Assembly (NCBI GenBank): GCA_002342665.1
Contig: DDQK01000006.1
Location: forward strand, 16,947 to 39,622
Reading direction: 5' to 3'
Length of the DNA: 22,676 bases
Origin: Prevotella sp. UBA2444
Lineage (GTDB): Bacteria > Bacteroidota > Bacteroidia > Bacteroidales > Bacteroidaceae
Positions 14,937 through 22,357 of the stretch are shown here, piece after piece. The number at the start of each line of letters is the position of its first letter. The first letter of the stretch is position 1. The translations under genes and the position numbers were made by a program. The notes under the pieces are model-generated. The model searched no databases. It saw nothing but the letters and a program-made list of their open reading frames with translations, and had not been told where the DNA came from.

Positions 14937-16264
14937 CTGATGAGCGCTTTTTCTGCCTCTGTCATCCGTTCGAAATGGAAACCGTCAAGCGTCTGCTGCA
15001 TCAAGGCTTGTATCTGGTCGTTGCAGAGATTGCCGATGGAGCCTTCGTGGGTGTGGTGGATGTTCTTGTCGGCGCGGAACTGTCCGGCCTCGATGTCGAG
15101 CCCCACCTTCTTGTAGGCATCGCGGAAGGGCATGCCGTTGGCTGCCAGGCGGTTCACTTCTTCCACGGAGAACATCGGGTCGTACATCGGGTTGTCGAGG
15201 ATATGCTCATTCACCTCTATCTTATTGATAATGTAGGCAGCCATCTCGAGGCAGTCCTTCAGTTCGCCGAAGGCTGGTAGGAACACCTCCTTGATGATCT
15301 GCAGGTCGCGGAAGTAGCCCACGGGCAGGTTGTTCATGATGAGTGTCACCTGCTGAGGCAGGGCCTGCAGCTTGTTCGACTTGGCTCGGATGAGTTCGAA
15401 CACGTCGGGGTTCTTCTTGTGGGGCATGATGCTCGACCCTGTGGTGCATTCCTTGGGCAACTTGACGAACGAGAAGTTCTGCGAGTTGAACAGGCAGGCG
15501 TCGAAGGCCAGCTTGGCCAGTGTGCCGGCGATGGTGGCGATGGCGAAGCCCACGTTGCGCTCCATCTTGCCGCGCCCCATTTGGGCGTAGACCACGTTGT
15601 AGTCCATCGAGTCGAAGCCGAGCAGCTCGGTGGTCATCGTGCGGTTCAGGGGGAAGGAACTGCCGTAGCCGGCCGCAGAGCCCAGGGGGTTGCGGTTGGT
15701 CATCTTGTAGGCTGCCTGCAGGAAGAGCATATCGTCGCAGAGGCTCTCAGCGTAGGCTCCGAACCAGAGTCCAAAGCTGGAGGGCATGGCTATCTGCAGG
15801 TGGGTATAGCCGGGCATGAGCACGTCCTTATATTGGTTGCTCTTCTGGATGAGCTCGTCGAAGAGGCTCTTCACCTCCTGGGCTATCTCCATCAGCTCGT
15901 GGCGGGTGAAGAGTTTCAGGTCCACCAGCACCTGGTCATTGCGGCTCCGGCCCGAATGTATCTTCTTGCCCATGTCGCCGAGCTTCCGTGTGAGCAGCAT
16001 CTCTACTTGTGAGTGTACGTCTTCCACGTCGTCCTCGATTGTGAACTCGCCGCGCTCCGCCAGCCGGTAGATGCTCTTCAGTTCTGCCAACAACTGCGTC
16101 AGCTCGTCCTTCTCCAGCAGCCCGATGCTCTCGAGCATGGTGATGTGGGCCATCGAGCCCAGCACGTCATACTTGGCCAGATAGAGGTCCATCTCGCGGT
16201 CGCGGCCCACGGTAAACCGCTCTATCTCCTTGTTGATCTCAAAGTTCTTTTCCCAAAGCTTCAT
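14933..16264 (-). CDS. argH: argininosuccinate lyase
   Basis: ArgH splits argininosuccinate into arginine and fumarate, the last step of arginine synthesis. Family motifs present are SGRSRNDQV (104-112), the PGYTHLQIAMPSSFG segment with the catalytic histidine region, NPLGSAAGYGSSFP, and the fumarase/aspartase signature GSSIMPHKKNP (276-286), with the flexible-loop serine. At 443 residues the length is normal, although the start is MKLWEKNFEI rather than the common MKLWGGRF. It begins 7 bases after the SRPBCC gene and overlaps the Rieske-like gene. Being in one unit with pyrE links arginine and pyrimidine synthesis, which share carbamoyl phosphate. Confidence 0.96.
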   Translation of the reverse strand: MKLWEKNFEINKEIERFTVGRDREMDLYLAKYDVLGSMAHITMLESIGLLEKDELTQLLAELKSIYRLAERGEFTIEDDVEDVHSQVEMLLTRKLGDMGKKIHSGRSRNDQVLVDLKLFTRHELMEIAQEVKSLFDELIQKSNQYKDVLMPGYTHLQIAMPSSFGLWFGAYAESLCDDMLFLQAAYKMTNRNPLGSAAGYGSSFPLNRTMTTELLGFDSMDYNVVYAQMGRGKMERNVGFAIATIAGTLAKLAFDACLFNSQNFSFVKLPKECTTGSSIMPHKKNPDVFELIRAKSNKLQALPQQVTLIMNNLPVGYFRDLQIIKEVFLPAFGELKDCLEMAAYIINKIEVNEHILDNPMYDPMFSVEEVNRLAANGMPFRDAYKKVGLDIEAGQFRADKNIHHTHEGSIGNLCNDQIQALMQQTLDGFHFERMTEAEKALIR

Positions 16265-16271
16265 TCTTCAC

Positions 16272-16703
16272 TTATTCATAGTGTACCTGTGCCAGTGCGT
16301 CAGCGATTTTCTCTACTCCGTCCTGCAGCGGACCTTCCAGCATGCCCTTGATGAAGGGGTTCAGCTCAGCCTTCACCGTTACCTTCATCTTCGAGTTCTG
16401 CTCGTCGACGGGCAGCACCTGGATCCAGATGTTGAAGGGAACAGGCGACTGGACGGTTTCGAACTTCACACACTTGGGCTCCTCACGTTCACAGATGCGG
16501 AGCTTCAGCTCGCCCACGGGAGACACGTTGAGACTCACCGTATCCTCGTCGAACGAGAAGTCCTGTACTTTGTCCTCCGGCACGCGGTCGCGCACCTTCT
16601 CCAGGTTGCGCAGGTCGCTGATGTTGTCGTAGACTGCCTGCTGAGGGTAGGGTATCTGCTTGACGCTACTCTCGAATTTTGATTCACTTCCGAATATTCC
16701 CAT
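16272..16703 (-). CDS. SRPBCC (START-like) family protein
   Basis: The 143-residue cytoplasmic-looking protein starts MGIFGSESKFESSVKQIPYP. It continues QQAVYDNISDLRNLEKVRDRVP, the pattern of SRPBCC/polyketide-cyclase folds (a deep hydrophobic cavity), with alternating strands and a long C-terminal helix (FIKGMLEGPLQDGVEKIADAL). Small members of this fold bind lipids or other hydrophobic ligands; no catalytic residues can be assigned. The frame extends upstream to 16766, but that extension would overlap pyrE and lacks family similarity, so ATG 16703 is chosen. It lies 29 bases after pyrE and 7 before argH, fully inside the operon. Confidence 0.82.
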   Translation of the reverse strand: MGIFGSESKFESSVKQIPYPQQAVYDNISDLRNLEKVRDRVPEDKVQDFSFDEDTVSLNVSPVGELKLRICEREEPKCVKFETVQSPVPFNIWIQVLPVDEQNSKMKVTVKAELNPFIKGMLEGPLQDGVEKIADALAQVHYE

Positions 16704-16732
16704 AATAATGAAATAATGTAATAATGAAATAC

Positions 16733-17365
16733 CTATTGTTTCCAGGTTTCGGGACTCTTGCGCCACTCAGCGAGCACGGCTTTGTCTTCCTCCTTGATAT
16801 AGCCAGTCTTGGCTGCCTCTTCGACGACGGCCTCGTAGTTGCTCAGGGTGATGAGCTTCACGCCAGCATCCTCGAAAGCCTTCTCTGCCACAGGGAAGCC
16901 ATAGGTGAACGAGGCCACCATGCCTATCACCTCCACGCCATATTCGCGCAGGGCGGCAACGGCCTTGAGCGACGAGCCGCCAGTGGAGATCAGGTCTTCG
17001 ACGACCACCACCTTGGCACCTTTCTTGATCTCACCTTCCACCTGGTTGCCCATGCCGTGGTCTTTCGGCTTCGGACGAACGTAGCTGTAGGGCAGTCCCA
17101 GTTGGTCTGCTACCAGCGCTCCCTGTGCGATGGCTCCAGTGGCGACGCCGGCTACGGCTTCTGCCTCGGGGAAATGCTCCTGGATGGCGTGGCACAACTC
17201 GAGCTTCACGAACGAGCGCAGCTGAGGGAACGACAGCGTCTTACGGTTGTCGGTGTAGATGGGCGACTTCCAGCCCGATGCCCATGTGAAAGGCTCGTTG
17301 GGCTGCAACTTGATGGCCTGTATCTCCATCAGCTTCCTGGCAAATTGATTCCTGATATCTTGCAT
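16733..17365 (-). CDS. pyrE: orotate phosphoribosyltransferase
   Basis: PyrE joins orotate and PRPP to give orotidine monophosphate in UMP synthesis. The 210-residue protein shows ASGWKSPIYTDNRKTLSFP near residues 30-48 and the lysine-rich flexible loop YVRPKPKDHG. The PRPP-binding motif VVVVEDLISTGGSSLKAV has its two acidic residues. It is the first gene of the unit pyrE-SRPBCC-argH-Rieske-like, with a clear promoter 29-59 bases upstream. Confidence 0.97.
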   Translation of the reverse strand: MQDIRNQFARKLMEIQAIKLQPNEPFTWASGWKSPIYTDNRKTLSFPQLRSFVKLELCHAIQEHFPEAEAVAGVATGAIAQGALVADQLGLPYSYVRPKPKDHGMGNQVEGEIKKGAKVVVVEDLISTGGSSLKAVAALREYGVEVIGMVASFTYGFPVAEKAFEDAGVKLITLSNYEAVVEEAAKTGYIKEEDKAVLAEWRKSPETWKQ

Positions 17366-17393
17366 AATTGACGTGTTAAATATGATTCGGCCA

Positions 17394-17424
17394 CAAAATT
17401 ACTAATTTATTCCGAATGAGCAAA
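17394..17424 (-). promoter_or_regulatory. promoter for pyrE-SRPBCC-argH operon
   Basis: On the minus strand TTTG (17424-17421), 19 bases, TAATTTTG (17401-17394). It ends 28 bases before the pyrE ATG and fits the consensus in both boxes. Confidence 0.65.
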
Positions 17425-17456
17425 GTTTTTTGGCGAAAATGTACCTCTCTTTTCTC

Positions 17457-18161
17457 TTAGCTCTTGGCGAAGCCTATTGACATCACGCTGATTTTCACGT
17501 TGCCTGCCTTGACCAGCTGGCGGCAGCAGGCCACGACGGTAGCACCCGTTGTCACTACATCGTCGACAACGAGCAGGTGCCTGCCCCGGATGCTCTCGCC
17601 ATCGAGAAGTTCAAACACCTTGTCCACGTTCTCATTGCGCTCCCAGCGGCCTTTGCTGGTCTGGCTACCCTCAAAGATGTTTCGTCTGACTACTTTATTA
17701 TATATAGGCAGTCCCGTTATCTCGCTGATACCTTTGGCAATCTCCATACTCTGGTTGTAGCCTCGCTGTCGTTGTCGCTTCTTGGCCAGCGGCACGGGGA
17801 TGATGGCCTCGATGCCTTCGAAGAAATCAGTGAGCTGTAGCTCACGCGCTGCCATGCGTCCGATGGTGGCGCCAATCTCGGGGTGGTTCTTGTATTTTAA
17901 CTCGTAGATGATGTTGGCTGTCTCTGCATGTGGTTCATGGTAAAAGAGTGCCGCTGCGCGCTCAATGGGGATGCGGCCCCAGAACATCTTGGCCATGATG
18001 TTCTCGTAAGGGTCGTGCTGGAATCCGGTACGTGGCAGATGGAGGTTGCACTTGCTGCACAGCGTCTCTTCGGTGATGGAGAGCCGCTGGCCGCACACCA
18101 CGCAGAGTCGCGGCGAGATCAGGTCGAGCAAACGTGTCCAGAAGCTGATCATTTGTTGCAA
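17457..18161 (-). CDS. comF: ComF family phosphoribosyltransferase-like protein
   Basis: The 234-residue product has an N-terminal zinc-ribbon (CVVCGQRL, then CSKCNLHLPRTG, about residues 20-46). A type I phosphoribosyltransferase fold follows, with the PRPP-loop-like motif LLVVDDVVTTGATVVACCRQL at about 196-216 and YNQSMEIAKGI before it. ComF proteins take part in DNA uptake during natural transformation in Gram-positive and some Gram-negative bacteria and interact with the replication and uptake machinery; whether this species is competent is unknown. It is the last gene of prmC-recX-comF, 6 bases after recX. A YifB/ComM homologue is about 10 kb away in the same window. Confidence 0.92.
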   Translation of the reverse strand: MQQMISFWTRLLDLISPRLCVVCGQRLSITEETLCSKCNLHLPRTGFQHDPYENIMAKMFWGRIPIERAAALFYHEPHAETANIIYELKYKNHPEIGATIGRMAARELQLTDFFEGIEAIIPVPLAKKRQRQRGYNQSMEIAKGISEITGLPIYNKVVRRNIFEGSQTSKGRWERNENVDKVFELLDGESIRGRHLLVVDDVVTTGATVVACCRQLVKAGNVKISVMSIGFAKS

Positions 18162-18167
18162 AACCCG

Positions 18168-18641
18168 TTAAGGCTCCTCATCCTCTACGTCGAGACACTG
18201 GCGGATGATGTCGAACGTAAAGCCTCTCCCCAGTGCGAAGCGCAACAGTTTCTGGTTCAGTTCGTAGTCGCTCTGGGCCTTGGTCGTCTTGCGCTTCTGC
18301 TTGAGCAGAGGGCGCAGCACGTCGAGGTATTCCTCATCGTCGACCTCATCGAGCACGCGCTGTTGGATGTCATTGTCGATGCGCTTCATCCAGAGGGCCT
18401 GCTGTATCTTGCGGCGCCCCCACTTCTGGTAGCGTATCTTGTCGTTCACGAAAGCCCGGGTGTAGCGCTCCTCGTCTATGTAGCGCTCCTTCACCAGACG
18501 GCCGATGACACGCTCCTGTACAGCCTCGTCCATCTCCCAGCGCCTCATCTTGTCGCGCATCTCCTGCTGGCAGTGCTCTGCCTGGGCGCAGAGGGCAGCC
18601 AATTCGAGGTAGGCCTCCTGTTCTGTCTTTTCTTTTTTCAT
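18168..18641 (-). CDS. recX: RecX regulatory protein
   Basis: RecX binds RecA filaments and limits recombination. The 157-residue helical protein has the repeats of three-helix bundles expected of the family: VIGRLVKERYIDEERYTRAFVNDKIRYQKWGRRKIQQAL (about 45-83) and a second set ending FALGRGFTFDIIRQCL. It overlaps prmC by 4 bases (ATGA) and is followed at 6 bases by comF. recA itself is not in the window. The match is clear in pattern, although the family diverges quickly. Confidence 0.9.
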   Translation of the reverse strand: MKKEKTEQEAYLELAALCAQAEHCQQEMRDKMRRWEMDEAVQERVIGRLVKERYIDEERYTRAFVNDKIRYQKWGRRKIQQALWMKRIDNDIQQRVLDEVDDEEYLDVLRPLLKQKRKTTKAQSDYELNQKLLRFALGRGFTFDIIRQCLDVEDEEP

Positions 18642-19477
18642 ATCTTAGTAGCTTTAAGGAATCTGTTCTTTCCAAACTGGTCCAGTCGCATCTCTATTTG
18701 CGAGAACCCTTTCTGCATCAGATAGTTGCCCACGCTCTCGGCAGTCAGCGGATTGAGTTCGAAGCAGAGTCTTCCATTTGTGTTCAGGGCCTCGATGGCG
18801 AGGTCGGCGATGCGCTTGTAGAAGATGATGGGGTCGTCTTCTGGGGCAAAGAGGGCGATGGCGGGCTCGAAGTCGAGCACATTGCGCTCCATCCCTTCGC
18901 GTTCCCTGGGCTCTATGTAGGGTGGGTTGCTGACGATGAGATCCCAGTGGGCATCCGCAGTTGGCGCTTTGAGGATGTCGCGCTGCTCAAAGCAGACGTT
19001 GACGCCGAGCTGCTCTGCATTCTCCTTGGCGATGGCGAGAGCTGTTTCGGAGATGTCCCAGGCCGTCACCTTGCTGTCTGGCAGTTCCGCAGCCAGCGTG
19101 ATGGCGATGCAGCCGCTACCCGTCCCGATGTCCAGGACCTCACACGGAGACGGCAGTGGTGTATGGTCGGCTATTACCCACTGGCAGAGTTCGGCCGTTT
19201 CGGGACGGGGAATGAGCACTCCCGGAGCCACACGGAACTGTCGCCCGCAGAAGTCAGCCTTGCCTGCGACATACTGCACGGGTTCCCCCTCGGCGAGTCT
19301 TGCCGTCATGCTCTCAAGCTCTGCCTGAGCGACTTCGGAGAGTTCCTCTACCTTGTTGCACAGGATGTCTGCCAGCGTCAGGCCGAACCTCACGTCGAGC
19401 ATCCAGCGGGCGATGGCTTTCGCCTCGCCAGCCTCATAGAGCGGTGTCAGTCTTTTCCAGAGTGCTTCGTATGTCAT
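18638..19477 (-). CDS. prmC: release factor glutamine N5-methyltransferase
   Basis: PrmC (HemK) methylates the glutamine of the GGQ motif in RF1 and RF2 using S-adenosylmethionine, aiding peptide release. The protein has the N-terminal helical domain, the SAM motif VLDIGTGSGCIAITLAAELP, and the substrate motif VSNPPYIEPRE characteristic of amide methylation. The frame is open further upstream to 19696, but ATG 19477 (MTYEALWKRL) starts the family domain and yields 279 residues, the normal length. It also places the start just after the promoter at 19486-19517. It heads prmC-recX-comF and is divergent from the AraC-type regulator gene. Confidence 0.95.
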   Translation of the reverse strand: MTYEALWKRLTPLYEAGEAKAIARWMLDVRFGLTLADILCNKVEELSEVAQAELESMTARLAEGEPVQYVAGKADFCGRQFRVAPGVLIPRPETAELCQWVIADHTPLPSPCEVLDIGTGSGCIAITLAAELPDSKVTAWDISETALAIAKENAEQLGVNVCFEQRDILKAPTADAHWDLIVSNPPYIEPREREGMERNVLDFEPAIALFAPEDDPIIFYKRIADLAIEALNTNGRLCFELNPLTAESVGNYLMQKGFSQIEMRLDQFGKNRFLKATKI

Positions 19478-19485
19478 ATCGCCTG

Positions 19486-19517
19486 CAAATTTACAGAAAA
19501 GTGAGGAAAAGGCCAAA
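19486..19517 (-). promoter_or_regulatory. promoter for prmC-recX-comF
   Basis: On the minus strand TTTG (19517-19514), 20 bases, TAAATTTG (19493-19486). The leader before the ATG at 19477 would be only a few bases. The divergent araC-type promoter begins 7 bases away. Confidence 0.65.
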
Positions 19518-19523
19518 TTTATT

Positions 19524-19552
19524 TTTGCTTTAATAGATTTTTCGTATCTTTG
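19524..19552 (+). promoter_or_regulatory. promoter for TPR/AraC regulator gene
   Basis: TTTG (19524-19527), 17 bases, TATCTTTG (19545-19552); the ATG follows at 19575. Confidence 0.65.
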
Positions 19553-19574
19553 TACCCAAATATACGCAAAGACA

Positions 19575-21332
19575 ATGAAGAAATTGCTATACCTTATATT
19601 ATATATAGCCGTGCTGACCGTGGCAGGCTGTAGTGGCGGAAGCGGAATGAAGGGTGATTCCTCCTCAGGTTTCAGCATCACGCTGGAGCGTGCCAAGGGC
19701 TATACCTATCCTACTGATACACTGAACCTTGACACCGCGCGGCAGATGGCACTGGCACTGCTGGAGCACGACTCCGTCAAGACAGATGTCGGCAAGCGGA
19801 TGGATTTGCTGAGCCTGCTGACCGATGTCGCACGCATGGGTCTGGACTATGAGGAGCAGGTGAAGTGGGCTTCACAATTGGCCATGCTCTGCCGCGAGCA
19901 GGGCGACGAGACCGAGGCCCTGCGCACGGAGTCGGAGATAGGCATCGTGCTTACCCATCTGGGACAACGGTGGGAGGGCTTAGCGATGCTCGACAAGTCC
20001 ATTGCCCGGCTGGAACCGCAGCGTCACTTCGCCGAGCTTGATGCCTGCATCATCGCCATGAAGCGCAAGCTCACGGCACTCAGTCTGTTGCCGTCCATTA
20101 CCATGCCTGAGGATTCCGTCACATCCGAGCTGCGCTATCACAGCATCATCTCACTGGCCGAACGGTTCGTCGCCAAGCTCGATGACTACGAGCAGCATCC
20201 CGACGACTATGCCGACGGCTCCCCTCAACAGCCCGACAGCGACGAGGTGGCAGGCTACTGTGACTTCTACCGTTCGCAGGCCTATGTATTCCTGGCCCAG
20301 GCGTATGCTTCGACGGGCAATCGGAAGGAAGCCGAGAAATATACCAGAATGTTCGGGCAGTCAGATTTCGGGCAGACACTCAACGGGCGCAGTGCCATCA
20401 CTGAGACCCAGCGGCTGCTGGGCGATTACGACAAGATGCTTGCCACCTACGACGAGATAGACCGCCAGGCTGGCGACGATACGCTGAACACCAACTATGT
20501 GCGACAGCTGCGGGGACGTGCCGAGGCTGCCGAGGCCCGTGGGCAGCATGCTCTCAGCCAGCAATACTGGCAGCGCCACTCTGCCCTGAGTGAGGCCGTC
20601 AACGACCAGTTGCAGGCCAGCGAGGCCCACGACTATGCCGCCCGATATCATGCCTACGAGCAGCAGATGGAGATCCAGCAGCGTGAGGCCGAGGCCAGCC
20701 GCAATGCCATTATTGCTGTTGCAGCCCTTATCGTGGCGTTATTGGCCATAGGCTTTGCCGTCTATTACTTCCGCCAACAGCGCATCATCCGCCACAAGAA
20801 CCGCGTGCTTGTGGAGCAGATGACCGAGGCCGTGGAATATAAAAGGATGATGTTAGATGGAAGGAATCAAGGGGACAGGTCGCTTGATTCCTTCGGTGAA
20901 TCCAAGGTTCAAGGAAAGGCTACGGGTAGGCGACCGCAGGTCGGGAATCCTGTCCCGTCGATTCCCAGCCTCGACACAATGTCCACCGACGAACTGTCGC
21001 AGCACATCCGCTCCGTCATCATCCGCGAGCGGCTCTACCTCAGCACTCAGTTCGACCGTCAGGCCGCCATCGACTACTTCCACCTTTCGAAGGAGCGCAT
21101 CGGTGCCGCCTTCTCACAGGGCAGCGAGTTCCCCACCATTGCCGACTTCATCAACCACTGCCGTCTGGAGTATGCCAAGGAACTGCTCGCCGTCAGTCCT
21201 GAGATGACCGTCGATGACATCGCCTCCGCTTCCGGCTTCGGCACCCGCCGCACCTTCAGCCGCCTCTTCAAGGAGCGCTACTCCATCACCCCCACCGAGT
21301 ACCGTAACCAGAACAAGGATGCAGGGAACTGA
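19575..21332 (+). CDS. membrane-anchored TPR / AraC-type transcription regulator
   Basis: The 585-residue protein begins with a lipoprotein-type signal (LTVAGC, Cys19). It then has an all-helical, TPR-like sensor region to about residue 370 and one transmembrane helix at about 377-399 (AIIAVAALIVALLAIGFAVYYF) followed by basic RQQRIIRHK. A linker at about 405-475 leads to an AraC/XylS helix-turn-helix domain at about 480-580 (VDDIASASGFGTRRTFSRLFKERYSITPTEYR). The layout predicts a periplasmic sensor and a cytoplasmic DNA-binding part in one chain, as known for other Bacteroidetes regulators. The linker contains a REPIN-like insertion in frame. The phosphatase gene downstream, with two direct repeats before its promoter, is the likely target. 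The ligand is unknown. Confidence 0.9.
   Translation: MKKLLYLILYIAVLTVAGCSGGSGMKGDSSSGFSITLERAKGYTYPTDTLNLDTARQMALALLEHDSVKTDVGKRMDLLSLLTDVARMGLDYEEQVKWASQLAMLCREQGDETEALRTESEIGIVLTHLGQRWEGLAMLDKSIARLEPQRHFAELDACIIAMKRKLTALSLLPSITMPEDSVTSELRYHSIISLAERFVAKLDDYEQHPDDYADGSPQQPDSDEVAGYCDFYRSQAYVFLAQAYASTGNRKEAEKYTRMFGQSDFGQTLNGRSAITETQRLLGDYDKMLATYDEIDRQAGDDTLNTNYVRQLRGRAEAAEARGQHALSQQYWQRHSALSEAVNDQLQASEAHDYAARYHAYEQQMEIQQREAEASRNAIIAVAALIVALLAIGFAVYYFRQQRIIRHKNRVLVEQMTEAVEYKRMMLDGRNQGDRSLDSFGESKVQGKATGRRPQVGNPVPSIPSLDTMSTDELSQHIRSVIIRERLYLSTQFDRQAAIDYFHLSKERIGAAFSQGSEFPTIADFINHCRLEYAKELLAVSPEMTVDDIASASGFGTRRTFSRLFKERYSITPTEYRNQNKDAGN
20860..20966. repeat. REPIN-like inverted repeat pair inside the AraC-type gene
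   Basis: GGAATCAAGGGGACAGG (20863-20879) is matched in inverse orientation at 20949-20965, whose reverse complement is GGAATCGACGGGACAGG, 15 of 17 bases identical. The left end also forms its own 12-base stem (20860-20871 with 20883-20894) and the right end a 7-base stem (20943-20949 with 20960-20966). Two hairpin-forming repeats in opposite orientation about 70 bases apart is the REPIN layout. It codes for residues 429-464, without a stop, in the linker. Confidence 0.75.
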
Positions 21333-21341
21333 ACCCTTGCC

Positions 21342-21380
21342 GAGGGTCGAACTTGTCTGAAATGAGGGTCCAAGTTGTCT
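21342..21380 (+). promoter_or_regulatory. two direct repeats, candidate AraC-type operator
   Basis: GAGGGTCGAACTTGTCT (21342-21358) and GAGGGTCCAAGTTGTCT (21364-21380) are 15 of 17 identical with a 22-base period, placing them on one face of the helix. They end 2-6 bases before the upstream promoter box of the phosphatase gene. AraC-family proteins bind such tandem 17-base sites next to the promoter; binding by the adjacent regulator is an inference. Confidence 0.6.
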
Positions 21381-21385
21381 TATTT

Positions 21386-21417
21386 GTTGTACGTGTGCGT
21401 ATTAATAAGTAAATTTG
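21386..21417 (+). promoter_or_regulatory. promoter for acid phosphatase gene
   Basis: TGTTG (21385-21389, overlapping TTTG at 21383-21386), 20 bases, TAAATTTG (21410-21417). This gives a leader of about 35-40 bases before ATG 21460. Confidence 0.65.
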
Positions 21418-21459
21418 CAGCCATAAGGCGAACTTATTAACTACAATAACAATACAACA

Positions 21460-22326
21460 ATGACAAGGAAAACAATTCTTATTACGATTGCCATGCTCTG
21501 TGCGATGACCCAGGGAGCGTGGGCTCAGGATGAAGAAACGGTGGTAAATGCGTACTTCACCACGGATGAGATGCCCGACATGATGAAGTTCCTGCCCGGG
21601 CCGCCCGACAGCACGTCGGTGGCGTTTATGAACGATGTGGCCCGCTACTACTGGGGCAAGGAAATGCGCAAGAATGCGGAGCGTGCCGCTCAGGCCACCC
21701 GCGATGCCGTCTATGGCCTGGAAACTATCCTCACCGAGTTTGAGGAGGCTTTCGGCATGAAGATTTCCAAGGATGAGACACCCGAAATCTACAAGGTGCT
21801 GCTCGACGGCACTGCCACGTGCGACAGCATCTGCACCATTCCCAAGCAGAAGTACAAGCGCCGCCGTCCCTTCATGGTGTTCAACGAGCCGACGCTCTAC
21901 CCCGAGGATGAAGAGTCACTGCGCAAGAACGGCTCTTACCCCTCAGGCCACACCCTGCTGGGCTGGAGTTCGGCACTGCTGATGTCAGAGATCAACCCCG
22001 ACCGCGCCACCGAGATCCTGGCACGTGGCTACCGCTACGGCGAAAACCGCCTGGTGGTGGGTGCCCACTGGCAGAGCGACACCGACGCCGCACGTCTGGC
22101 TGCCTCTGCCGCCTATGCCCGTCTGCACACCAGCGACCGTTTCCTGGAACAGATGAAGAAGGCCCGCGAGGAATACAAGCGGCTGAAGGGTGAGTCAACG
22201 CCCGTACAGTCAGCCCGCGTAGTGTCTATGACCAGCGACCGTGCCTACACACTGCAGGGCACGCCCGTAACAGCCCGCACCCGTGGCATAGTCATCCAGA
22301 ACCAGCAAAAAGTCGTGGTTAAGTGA
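21460..22326 (+). CDS. class A acid phosphatase (PAP2 superfamily)
   Basis: The 288-residue product has a cleavable signal peptide (to AWA, residues about 1-22). It carries the phosphatase motifs in order: KQKYKRRRP (129-137, the Kx6RP motif), PSGH (161-164), and NRLVVGAHWQSD (196-207; Arg197, His203 nucleophile, Asp207). These match non-specific class A acid phosphatases of the PhoN type, which release phosphate from many organic esters in the periplasm. The serine that normally precedes the arginine in the third motif is asparagine here. There is no transmembrane bundle, so it is a soluble secreted form and not a membrane lipid phosphatase. It lies directly downstream of the AraC-type regulator with its own promoter. 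Confidence 0.92.
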   Translation: MTRKTILITIAMLCAMTQGAWAQDEETVVNAYFTTDEMPDMMKFLPGPPDSTSVAFMNDVARYYWGKEMRKNAERAAQATRDAVYGLETILTEFEEAFGMKISKDETPEIYKVLLDGTATCDSICTIPKQKYKRRRPFMVFNEPTLYPEDEESLRKNGSYPSGHTLLGWSSALLMSEINPDRATEILARGYRYGENRLVVGAHWQSDTDAARLAASAAYARLHTSDRFLEQMKKAREEYKRLKGESTPVQSARVVSMTSDRAYTLQGTPVTARTRGIVIQNQQKVVVK

Positions 22327-22357
22327 AAACAATTATATTCATATAAACAATAGAATC

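Noticed and set aside
16704..16766. N-terminal extension of the SRPBCC protein
   Set aside because: The extension overlaps the 3' end of pyrE and has no family similarity; the ATG at 16703 begins the conserved MGIFGSESKFES sequence.
17928..18725. 265-codon rightward frame across comF and recX
   Set aside because: It spans two unrelated genes and the junction between them, as expected of a shadow frame.
19478..19696. N-terminal extension of PrmC by 73 residues
   Set aside because: It would run across both divergent promoters and into the AraC-type gene. Family similarity starts at ATG 19477.
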